From NCBI RefSeq assembly GCF_030717845.1, contig NZ_JAUZVZ010000007.1:21693-85692 (forward strand): 64,000 nt of DNA, given 5' to 3'. How positions within the stretch are numbered: position 1 is the stretch's first letter; each line of letters begins with the position of its first letter. This stretch comes from Alkalimonas collagenimarina. GTDB lineage: Bacteria > Pseudomonadota > Gammaproteobacteria > Enterobacterales > Alteromonadaceae. The notes beneath the pieces were generated by a model. It ran no database searches, was not told where the DNA came from, and worked only from the letters and a program-made list of their open reading frames with translations. Below are positions 33,104 through 39,974 of the stretch, in pieces. Both the position numbers and the translations under genes were made by a program.

Positions 33104-34138
33104 TCACAGACCAAAATTGGCCGAGAAGTTGTAAATAACCCCAACCGACAAGGCCCATGGATCCTGGCCGGGTTCAATGGTTAACGATTTGCCATGACCG
33201 CCGCCGGCAGAGACGTTAAAGCTGGCATTTTGCTGGTTATTGGTCATGGCTGCTGCGCCATACAAGGTCAGGTTGCGGCCAAAGCGGCGATCCACGCCAA
33301 GCGACACCATGGTGGCACCGCTGTCATCGGCATCGGCAGAGCCGGCATGGTACAACTGGCCTTTAACGCTGTACGCATCGTTGATGCGGTAAGCCGCGCC
33401 CACACCGTAGGCGCTGCGATCACCGCCACTGAAGCTTTCACTTTGTTGCCAGAACGCCGTCAGACGCCATTGTTCGGTTAAACGATAACTGGCACCGGCC
33501 CGAATGCCGCTGAGAGCCGGGTTATCCAGGCGGTTGCGGCGCTCGTAGGCCAGCATCACCATCAGCGCTTTGTTGTCAAAAGTGACCGAGCCACTATACG
33601 CATCGTCTTTGTTATCGGTGGTGCTGCCGGTGCGATCATTGGATGAATAATGCAGATCCAGTGTGATGTTTTGCATGGCCGGGGTTTGATAGTGCAGGCC
33701 ATTGCGAAAACGCCGGTCTAAATCGACACCACCACCGCGCACGATGTTGCGGGCATCCCCGACCTGATCGCCAAATAAGTCGGTGCGGCTGCGAACATTT
33801 TTCAGAGGGGTATCAAAAAAACCGGCCCGTACCAGGCCAAAATCGCCTTGCAAGCCTAAAAAGCTGTTGCGCGAGGCCCAGTCGCCACTGCCTTCATCCA
33901 GCCGAATAAGGCTTTCGATTTGCAACAAGACTTTTAGATTGTCCTGCACTTGGTGCGAGCCGCGGATACCAAAGCGGCTGGCATTGCTGGCCAGGTTCAG
34001 GCCGCTGTCATTGCCGTTATCCAGCTGATCGACGGACAGATGAGCCCGACCGTAAATGCCAAACTCAGTGGCATACAGCGGATTCAGCAGTAAGGCGCAA
34101 CTGGCGGCCAGGTTGCAAAGCAGGAAGCGTTTCTTCAT
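33104..34138 (-). CDS. Gram-negative general porin
   Basis: The 344-residue precursor has a signal peptide (1-23, ending YATE) and the opening FGIYGRAHLSVDQLDNG typical of the Porin_4 family, with strand motifs NASRFGIRGSHQVQDNLKVL and FLGLQGDFGLVRAG characteristic of 16-stranded trimeric porins, and a C-terminal VGVIYNFSANFGL. Passage specificity cannot be read. I start at ATG 34138, preceded by GGAA, as the next upstream ATG (34153) adds only MTEIF. Single gene with its own terminator. Confidence 0.92.
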   Translation of the reverse strand: MKKRFLLCNLAASCALLLNPLYATEFGIYGRAHLSVDQLDNGNDSGLNLASNASRFGIRGSHQVQDNLKVLLQIESLIRLDEGSGDWASRNSFLGLQGDFGLVRAGFFDTPLKNVRSRTDLFGDQVGDARNIVRGGGVDLDRRFRNGLHYQTPAMQNITLDLHYSSNDRTGSTTDNKDDAYSGSVTFDNKALMVMLAYERRNRLDNPALSGIRAGASYRLTEQWRLTAFWQQSESFSGGDRSAYGVGAAYRINDAYSVKGQLYHAGSADADDSGATMVSLGVDRRFGRNLTLYGAAAMTNNQQNASFNVSAGGGHGKSLTIEPGQDPWALSVGVIYNFSANFGL

Positions 34139-34208
34139 AAAAATTTCCGTCATATTTTTGCCATAATGGTAGTTGGCAGGCCAGCAAAATGAAAGAGAAA
34201 ACAGATGG

Positions 34209-35378
34209 CTAGCTGGCCTTGAGTAAATAGAAGCGGATCTTCAAGGCCTGAGCTGCTGGCCAGAGCAGCTGCAATTGCTGTTCGAGCTGCTGCTGACTGA
34301 CATCATGGAGTGCTTGTTGGGCCTTTGTGTTAAGTAAGATATCAACCAGAATAGGGTCTTGATAATAAAGGTTCATTTCAACATCATGGCTGTTAAGTTG
34401 GTAGGAGTGCAGCAGCTGTTTGATAGCATCGGTTAAAGCTGGCCGGATGTTCAAAGCTTGCAGCGATGATGGCACTTCTGAAGCCGGGCTATTGATGTGG
34501 ACCAGGATATCGCCGATTTCGGAGAATTGCTGCTGCAGTTGCTGCTTGACCTGAGTACCCAGCCAGTGCGCTTCGGAGGCACTAAGTCGTGGCGCAACTT
34601 CCAGTTTTAGCTCTAGCAGAACTTTGCCACCACTGGTTCGGCTGCGCATGGCATTGATGGCATGGATCCCATCCATTTGCAAAATCAGCTGATGGTAGCT
34701 TTGCTGCTGTTGCTCGGGGATGGCGGTATCTATTAGCTCTGCCAGGCTGCGTTTTAGCAGTTGCACACTGATCAACGCAATCAGCACCGCGACCAGCAGG
34801 GCAGCCAGTGCATCGAGCCACCAGATCCCCAGCATGGCACCACCAGCCCCTATCAGCACTACAATGGAGGAAAAAGCATCGCTGCGGCTATGCCAGGCAT
34901 TAGCGCTGAGTAAATCGGATCCTATAGCGCGGGCTGCTTTGATGGTGTACCAGTAGAGGCTTTCTTTAATCAGCCAGGAGAGTGCCGCCACTGCCAGTAC
35001 AGGCCAAGCCGGAACAGTGCCGCTCTGGCCTTGAAGCAAGGTGACACTGTTTTGCCACAGCAGGCCCAGGGCGACTGCCAACAGCATCAGGCCAAGCAGG
35101 ACAGTGCCTAAGGTTTCTATGCGCCGATGACCAAAAGGATGGTTTTTATCGGCGGCTTTACCACCCAGTCGTATACTGACCAAGACCACGGCATCGGTGG
35201 CCAGATCGGATAACGAGTGAATGCCATCGGCTACCAGGGCCGCAGAATGGCCGAGCACACCGGTGATGATTTTCAGCACTCCGAGCAGAGTATCAAACAG
35301 AGCACCTACCAGTGTGACTTTATTGGCATGAACAGCATCTTGCTTTGTGGTCGTTAATCCCGAGTGCGAATGCTTCAT
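34209..35378 (-). CDS. Cation diffusion facilitator (CDF) metal exporter
   Basis: The 389-residue protein has six membrane helices and a C-terminal cytosolic domain. CDF motifs include SAALVADGIHSLSDLATDAV (metal-binding Asp/His near residues 51-57, the classic HSxxD) and ANAWHSRSDAFSSIVVLIGA. Such transporters exchange Zn2+, Fe2+, Co2+ or Mn2+ for protons; with HSLSD plus HSRSD the pattern is that of DHHD or DDDD-like sites, so zinc or iron/manganese are candidates. A second extended C-terminal domain (about 300-389) exceeds the usual CDF length. Located beside the sulfur cluster on the same strand. Confidence 0.9.
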   Translation of the reverse strand: MKHSHSGLTTTKQDAVHANKVTLVGALFDTLLGVLKIITGVLGHSAALVADGIHSLSDLATDAVVLVSIRLGGKAADKNHPFGHRRIETLGTVLLGLMLLAVALGLLWQNSVTLLQGQSGTVPAWPVLAVAALSWLIKESLYWYTIKAARAIGSDLLSANAWHSRSDAFSSIVVLIGAGGAMLGIWWLDALAALLVAVLIALISVQLLKRSLAELIDTAIPEQQQQSYHQLILQMDGIHAINAMRSRTSGGKVLLELKLEVAPRLSASEAHWLGTQVKQQLQQQFSEIGDILVHINSPASEVPSSLQALNIRPALTDAIKQLLHSYQLNSHDVEMNLYYQDPILVDILLNTKAQQALHDVSQQQLEQQLQLLWPAAQALKIRFYLLKAS

Positions 35379-35454
35379 GACATGATGTCTTTAGGAGGAA
35401 CAGATGGCTCAAGTATTAGCTGCCTAAACACCTGGCGTCAAATGTGCCGCAACC

Positions 35455-35868
35455 CTAGCGGGGTAGTGGCCACTTCCTCGCCAGATACCAGCCTGCTACC
35501 ATCGCTACAACAAAACCAAGGGTACCTATGCTTCCTGCACTTAATGCGCTAATTGCAGGCCCCGGGCAGTAGCCCGCCAAGCCCCAACCCAAACCAAAGA
35601 TAGTCGCACCAATCAACAGAGGTTTGTCTGGTTTCGATACAACTGGCAGGTGAAATTTCTCTGCCATGATTGGGGCAGGCTTGTGGCGTATCAGCCAGAA
35701 ACCAGTGCTGTAGACAGCAAGGGCTGAAGCCATAACCAGTGCCAGGCTTGGATCCCAGTTACCGGTTACATCCAAAAAAGCCAGTACCTTAGCTGGGTCG
35801 ATCATTTTGGACACCGCAATGCCAACAGACATTAAGAGGCCAGCTAAAAAAGCGAAAACTATGTGCAT
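35455..35868 (-). CDS. YeeE/YedE-type protein, DUF6691-like half
   Basis: The 137-residue protein has four membrane segments and [20 protein letters not shown], the conserved cysteine motif of the second small YeeE/YedE subunit (DUF6691). Together with the upstream gene it corresponds to the two halves of the larger YeeE/YedE sulfur-transport protein. I start at ATG 35868 with GGAG 6 bases upstream; an ATG overlapping the previous stop also exists. Believed to bring in thiosulfate or sulfane sulfur. Confidence 0.85.
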   Translation of the reverse strand: MHIVFAFLAGLLMSVGIAVSKMIDPAKVLAFLDVTGNWDPSLALVMASALAVYSTGFWLIRHKPAPIMAEKFHLPVVSKPDKPLLIGATIFGLGWGLAGYCPGPAISALSAGSIGTLGFVVAMVAGWYLARKWPLPR

Positions 35869-35879
35869 TTTCATCTCCA

Positions 35880-36281
35880 TCAAAATAGGCTGGCGGTAAA
35901 CACGCCAGCGGCCATAAATACCAAGGTAGCCACAAGTGAGCGGGCTGAGAATCGACTAATACCACAGACACCGTGGCCCGAAGTGCAGCCGCTGCCCCAG
36001 GCGGTGCCAAGACCAACCAGCATACCTGCCATCACGGTTCGTATAGACAACTCAGGCGTGCTGAAGCTGAAATCGCTGAGCAGTAGGCTCACGACGACAG
36101 GCCCAAGCAATAAACCAACGACAAAGGCCAGACGCCAGCTGCGACCTTCGCGCTGAAAAATAGCCAAGCTGGTAATACCGGAAATACCCGCAATTCTGCC
36201 AAGGGTTGCCATTAGCAATAAAGCACCCAAACCAATAAAAGTGCCGCCAATGAGCGCGGAGAGTGGAGTAAAGTTATCCAT
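35880..36281 (-). CDS. YeeE/YedE-type protein, first half
   Basis: The 133-residue protein has four membrane segments and the conserved [20 protein letters not shown] motif, whose cysteines carry sulfur or thiosulfate in this family. Translation is coupled to the following DUF6691-type gene by near-overlap and to the rhodanese gene 9 bp upstream. AAGAGG precedes the start. Function as a sulfur transporter is from the family. Confidence 0.9.
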   Translation of the reverse strand: MDNFTPLSALIGGTFIGLGALLLMATLGRIAGISGITSLAIFQREGRSWRLAFVVGLLLGPVVVSLLLSDFSFSTPELSIRTVMAGMLVGLGTAWGSGCTSGHGVCGISRFSARSLVATLVFMAAGVFTASLF

Positions 36282-36290
36282 AATGTCCTC

Positions 36291-36692
36291 TTATTTCACA
36301 ACAGGAAGCTGTGCGTCGAACCAACCCTGCATGCCAGGTGCCACGGAATACACATCGGAAAACCCCATGCGCTGCAGTGACTCAGCTGCCAGCGCAGAGC
36401 GGGCACCAGAGCGGCAAATTAAATAGAGTGGCTCGGCAGCTAGTTGCTCCAGCGCAACATCCGCCGCACAACCACTGGCGGCGACGGCTGGGTGGTTGGC
36501 CAACTGCATTTCCAGTACGCCTCGTGGGTAGTTCACGGCGCCGGCGATATGGCCTTGGGCAAATTCAGCCGGCTCGCGCACATCAATTAGTCTTGGTTCA
36601 GGGTGAGTTTTCAAGTAGCTTGAAAGTTGTTCAAGATCTACTTCTTTAATGGCAGCTTTTGCTTCTGCCACCAATTGCTGTGATGTTTTCAT
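36291..36692 (-). CDS. Rhodanese-domain sulfurtransferase
   Basis: The 133-residue single rhodanese domain has a signature RLIDVREPAEFAQGHIAGAV (about 34-53) and an active-site loop YLICRSGARSALAAESLQRM with the catalytic Cys at about residue 93. It moves sulfane sulfur between donor and acceptor. No signal peptide is seen, so it is cytoplasmic. It lies between the YeeE pair and the TSUP exporter, suggesting persulfide handling as part of one operon. Confidence 0.93.
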   Translation of the reverse strand: MKTSQQLVAEAKAAIKEVDLEQLSSYLKTHPEPRLIDVREPAEFAQGHIAGAVNYPRGVLEMQLANHPAVAASGCAADVALEQLAAEPLYLICRSGARSALAAESLQRMGFSDVYSVAPGMQGWFDAQLPVVK

Positions 36693-36705
36693 GTATGTCT
36701 CCTGG

Positions 36706-37455
36706 TTAGATAACGGACTGAGTGATAACGACGACTGCCATTATGGCTAAAAAGACGGCAAAACCCCGCTGTAACTTTTCTTTGGGTAAGCGCCGACCAA
36801 TCCAGGCACCTAAATAACTGCCCGCGATACCTGCCACGACCATCAGGCCGATAGCTGCCCAGTCAAAGCTTAGACCCTGACTACTAAATACAGCATAGTA
36901 GGTGGCAAAGCCAACAAAGGACTTTAATGCAATAATCACCAGACTGGTGGCCACCCCCAGGACGATAGGTAAGCCACCCATCAGTACCAGAGCTGGCACG
37001 ATGAGAAAGCCCCCACCCACACCAACAAAACCGGTGACAGCGCCGACAATCAAACCATCAGCCAACACTTTTAATTTGTTAAAGGCTAACTGGTTGGCCG
37101 TATCTTTTAATTGGCTGCGCCACATAAAAACCGCGGCAACCAGCATCAGCACTGCAAATGCCAATAACTGCCAACGGCTATGCACCAAGGTGCCACCCCA
37201 GGCACCAAGATAGGTCCCCAACATGCCAGGGATACCAAACCAAAAAACATGGCGCCAGCTTATGAGTCGTTTTAAGCCATTATGAAAAGAGCCAAAAGCA
37301 CTGATGGCGGCAACAATAAATAGTGATGAGGCAATAGCCATTTCTGCCGGCATGCCTAACAGATACAATAGAACCGGAACGGTCAGGATAGAGCCGCCTG
37401 AACCAAACAAGCCTAAACTCAGGCCAATAATTATAGCGCCCAATAGTGCTAACAT
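36706..37455 (-). CDS. TSUP family (TauE/SafE) sulfite/sulfur exporter
   Basis: The 249-residue protein has about eight membrane helices, with repeated motifs GLFGSGGSILTVPVLLYLLG and GFVGVGGGFLIVPALVLMGG, the two half-repeats of the TSUP family. Members export sulfite, thiosulfate or organic sulfonates. It heads the minus-strand sulfur operon; a palindrome covers its ribosome-binding region (see the operator). Confidence 0.93.
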   Translation of the reverse strand: MLALLGAIIIGLSLGLFGSGGSILTVPVLLYLLGMPAEMAIASSLFIVAAISAFGSFHNGLKRLISWRHVFWFGIPGMLGTYLGAWGGTLVHSRWQLLAFAVLMLVAAVFMWRSQLKDTANQLAFNKLKVLADGLIVGAVTGFVGVGGGFLIVPALVLMGGLPIVLGVATSLVIIALKSFVGFATYYAVFSSQGLSFDWAAIGLMVVAGIAGSYLGAWIGRRLPKEKLQRGFAVFLAIMAVVVITQSVI

Positions 37456-37462
37456 AACTTAT

Positions 37463-37481
37463 ATATTCCTAAAAAGAATAT
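37463..37481. promoter_or_regulatory. Palindromic operator candidate between sulfur operons
   Basis: ATATTC (37463-37468) and GAATAT (37476-37481), a perfect inverted repeat with a 7-base spacer, begins 8 bp upstream of the TSUP start and covers its AGGA ribosome site. The size and symmetry suit an ArsR-type sulfide-sensing repressor; no such regulator is in the window. Confidence 0.5.
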
Positions 37482-37494
37482 GCATATAACTGAA

Positions 37495-37523
37495 TTGCAT
37501 TTTAGGGCTTTGTTAGGTATTAT
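37495..37523 (+). promoter_or_regulatory. Sigma-70-type promoter for the persulfide dioxygenase-like gene
   Basis: TTGCAT (37495-37500) and TATTAT (37518-37523) are separated by 17 bases, near-ideal, and precede the ATG at 37566 by about 43 bp. Confidence 0.55.
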
Positions 37524-37565
37524 GCAATCAATATTTAGTAAAATCTAATTTAAAGGGGTGCTCAC

Positions 37566-38453
37566 ATGGCTGTACTTAAGCAACCAATTCATATAGAAAT
37601 GTTTTTTGATAATGACAGCAATACGTTTAGTTATTTAGTCGTTGATACGGCCACCCAACAGGCGGCCATAATCGATCCGGTATTGGACTATGATGCCGCC
37701 GCTGGCGCCGTCAGTACTGAGGGTGCTGATGCTATTCTGGCTTTTATTGATCAGCATCAGCTTAGCTTGGCATGGATCCTTGAAACCCATGCTCATGCCG
37801 ATCATTTATCGGCCGCGCACTATATCAAGCTGAAAACCGGTGCTCCTATTGCGATTGGTGAAGGCATCCGTAAAGTGCAGCAAACCTTTAAAGTCATTTT
37901 CAATATTGCCGATCAGGAGTTGACTGCCAAAGGCGATTATTTTGATCATCTGTTTGCCAATAACGAGCACTTTCAGGTTGGGAGTTTAGCCGCTGAGGTG
38001 ATCAACACTCCGGGGCATACCAATGATAGTGTCAGTTATCTGATTGCCGGACATCTATTTGTCGGCGACTCACTATTTATGCCGGATGCCGGCACCGCTC
38101 GTTGCGATTTCCCCGGTGGAGATGCAGCCTTGTTGTTTCAATCAATCCAGCGCTTGTATCAGCTACCGGATGAGACACCAATGTACATGTGCCATGATTA
38201 TCAACCCAATGGCCGTGAGCTGCGTTATCTCACCTCGGTTGGCGAGCAGAAGCAGCAAAATATTCATGTGCGTGCCGATTCTGCCTCAGAAGATTTTGTG
38301 CAAAAGCGAACAGCACGCGATCAAACGCTGAGTGTACCTAAACTGATTTACCCGGCGGTACAGGTTAATATCCGAGGTGGCCAGCTGCCTGCCGCAGAAG
38401 ACAATGGCAGCCGTTATATCAAAGTGCCATTAAAAAGCAGCTTCTGCTTGTGA
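37566..38453 (+). CDS. Persulfide dioxygenase-like metallo-beta-lactamase-fold hydrolase
   Basis: The 295-residue MBL-fold protein has the metal motif THAHADHLSAAHYIK (about 75-88), HTPGHTNDS, VGDSLFMPDAGTARCDFPGG and CHDYQPN. The single-domain form with GTARCDFPGGDA is that of ETHE1/Blh-type persulfide dioxygenases, which oxidise glutathione persulfide to sulfite with an Fe(II) centre. Divergent from the TSUP-rhodanese-YeeE operon, where the sulfite or sulfur product could be exported. The AAAGGGG site precedes the ATG. Substrate assignment comes from motifs and context. Confidence 0.9.
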   Translation: MAVLKQPIHIEMFFDNDSNTFSYLVVDTATQQAAIIDPVLDYDAAAGAVSTEGADAILAFIDQHQLSLAWILETHAHADHLSAAHYIKLKTGAPIAIGEGIRKVQQTFKVIFNIADQELTAKGDYFDHLFANNEHFQVGSLAAEVINTPGHTNDSVSYLIAGHLFVGDSLFMPDAGTARCDFPGGDAALLFQSIQRLYQLPDETPMYMCHDYQPNGRELRYLTSVGEQKQQNIHVRADSASEDFVQKRTARDQTLSVPKLIYPAVQVNIRGGQLPAAEDNGSRYIKVPLKSSFCL

Positions 38454-38490
38454 GCGTTTGCTAAGTTGGTGCTGATTAAAAGTTATCAAC

Positions 38491-38871
38491 TCAAACAACT
38501 GGCGCCTCAAGGATGGGGCGGTATGCCAAAAACATAATGACAAACATGATAATGGCAATAACAGTCAAATAAACTAAGTCGCTTAATTTTCTTGTGCCAG
38601 AAGTTATGTGCCGAGTACGGACGAACAAATAGATAAGTGTACTGCATAGAGCTACAACCGAAAACCATGGGCGTAATAGACTATCTAAAATAAATGAATT
38701 CATTAGTGGTGTTTCTGCACCAAATATATCGCTACTAAGTGTTTGTAAACTCCCCCTGGTAAACGGCAACACCAGCAGGACACAAGAGAGAAACACTGCA
38801 CTGACCCTAGCAAGGAAGAGCATAACTCTTCCTAAAAACCGGGTTAAAGGAAAGGATTTTTTCATTTGCAT
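38491..38871 (-). CDS. Hypothetical three-helix membrane protein
   Basis: The 126-residue frame has three clear hydrophobic segments (about 14-37, 68-88 and 99-121) separated by short polar loops. No family recognised. The surrounding kilobase is richer in A and T than its neighbours, which, with the lack of recognisable relatives, hints at acquisition from elsewhere. Same strand as the next orphan gene, 16 bp away; no strong ribosome site is seen for the first Met, and the Met two codons later may be used. Confidence 0.55.
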   Translation of the reverse strand: MQMKKSFPLTRFLGRVMLFLARVSAVFLSCVLLVLPFTRGSLQTLSSDIFGAETPLMNSFILDSLLRPWFSVVALCSTLIYLFVRTRHITSGTRKLSDLVYLTVIAIIMFVIMFLAYRPILEAPVV

Positions 38872-38887
38872 TAACTTATGTCAGTGC

Positions 38888-39373
38888 TTAGTGAGCTATA
38901 TATCTTGCTCTACCGCGGACTTTTGTTGAGGCGATTTGCCCACCAATCACAGGTATATTTTTTCTTTCAACTACAGTTTGTGCTCTACCTGCATCGTCAA
39001 TTAATGAAATTGTTAAATCAGCTCTGCCAGAGCCCAGAACTGTACCACTAACTTCGATATCAATATGCTTACCTGTCATATTTGTTAATGAAAAGGCCTG
39101 AAACTCCTCAATGTTCAAATTGATAGGCTTTGTTTGGAGTGTCCCATAAATTATAGTTGCATTGTCGCCACCAATTGAAGGCAGGTTTGCAATACCATAT
39201 GTTTTGAATGGCTTATTTGGCCCATATTTAACTTGAATGTATGAACCAGAAATCAAATTCACTCCAAATCCAGTTTTCGGAATGCCAAGGCCTAAGCTAT
39301 CTAATTTAACAATCATTTCCATGAGATGTGATTTTCCTTTATTCAAGTTACTAAATGATTTCATATGTTGCAT
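38888..39373 (-). CDS. Hypothetical protein of the AT-rich patch
   Basis: The 161-residue protein has no membrane segment and a beta-rich look (HIDIEVSGTVLGSGRADLTI). I recognise no family. The first Met at 39373 lacks a ribosome site; later Met codons at residues 4, 18 and 20 are possible, with AAAGGA about 12 bases before residue 18. It pairs with the downstream membrane protein, possibly as an operon. Function unknown. Confidence 0.5.
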   Translation of the reverse strand: MQHMKSFSNLNKGKSHLMEMIVKLDSLGLGIPKTGFGVNLISGSYIQVKYGPNKPFKTYGIANLPSIGGDNATIIYGTLQTKPINLNIEEFQAFSLTNMTGKHIDIEVSGTVLGSGRADLTISLIDDAGRAQTVVERKNIPVIGGQIASTKVRGRARYIAH

Positions 39374-39456
39374 TTTGTGTCAACTAACATATGATGAATT
39401 TTGAATTCAAATAAATTGGGAACTATTGAGTTGGGAACAGCGGAAAAAAGTTAATG

Positions 39457-39780
39457 TTAACTTGTCCTATTGGCGCACTGAATGCACAGGCTGGTATATG
39501 GAATCGCTGTCAGCCGCTCCAGTGCAATGATGTCCTGGCAGACTGAGCAGGTTGCATAATCACCTTGCTCCATCCGCTGCAGCGCACGATTGATATGCAT
39601 CAACTCTTGCTCTGCATTATGTTCGAGCGCATTTAACACGTCATCATTTTCCCTTTCCTGTGCTTGCTCGGACAGATCTGAACTATGCGCTTGACGAAGA
39701 TCGTGTTGAATCGTTACGACTTGGCGTTCAAGATGTATTTTTCGTTGTAGTAACTCTTGCTTCAACTTTTGCAATGGCAT
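39457..39780 (-). CDS. DksA/TraR-family zinc-finger protein
   Basis: The 107-residue protein has an N-terminal coiled coil (1-65, rich in Lys, Glu and Gln) and a four-cysteine zinc finger, CSVCQ and LCIQCA (about residues 77-101). DksA-like proteins enter the RNA polymerase secondary channel and tune initiation. It lacks part of the length of DksA (151 residues), so it is closer to small YbiI/TraR-type members. I start at ATG 39780, preceded by AGGAG; the longer upstream frame is rejected. Confidence 0.9.
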   Translation of the reverse strand: MPLQKLKQELLQRKIHLERQVVTIQHDLRQAHSSDLSEQAQERENDDVLNALEHNAEQELMHINRALQRMEQGDYATCSVCQDIIALERLTAIPYTSLCIQCANRTS

Positions 39781-39974
39781 TGGATCACTCCTGTGAATAA
39801 GCGCTGATGTAAGTACAAGTGTAGCGCTTTTTTTGTACCGTTGGTTTGATCTGGCACAATGCGGTTTATGATAGTGTGAAGAAGCGGAAAATGTCGGCAT
39901 GAGAAGTATCGGATACGTCTCATGCCAGAGAGTTCGAGGGCTTTTTTCTCGCTAACCCTCTAAGTTATTGCAGT

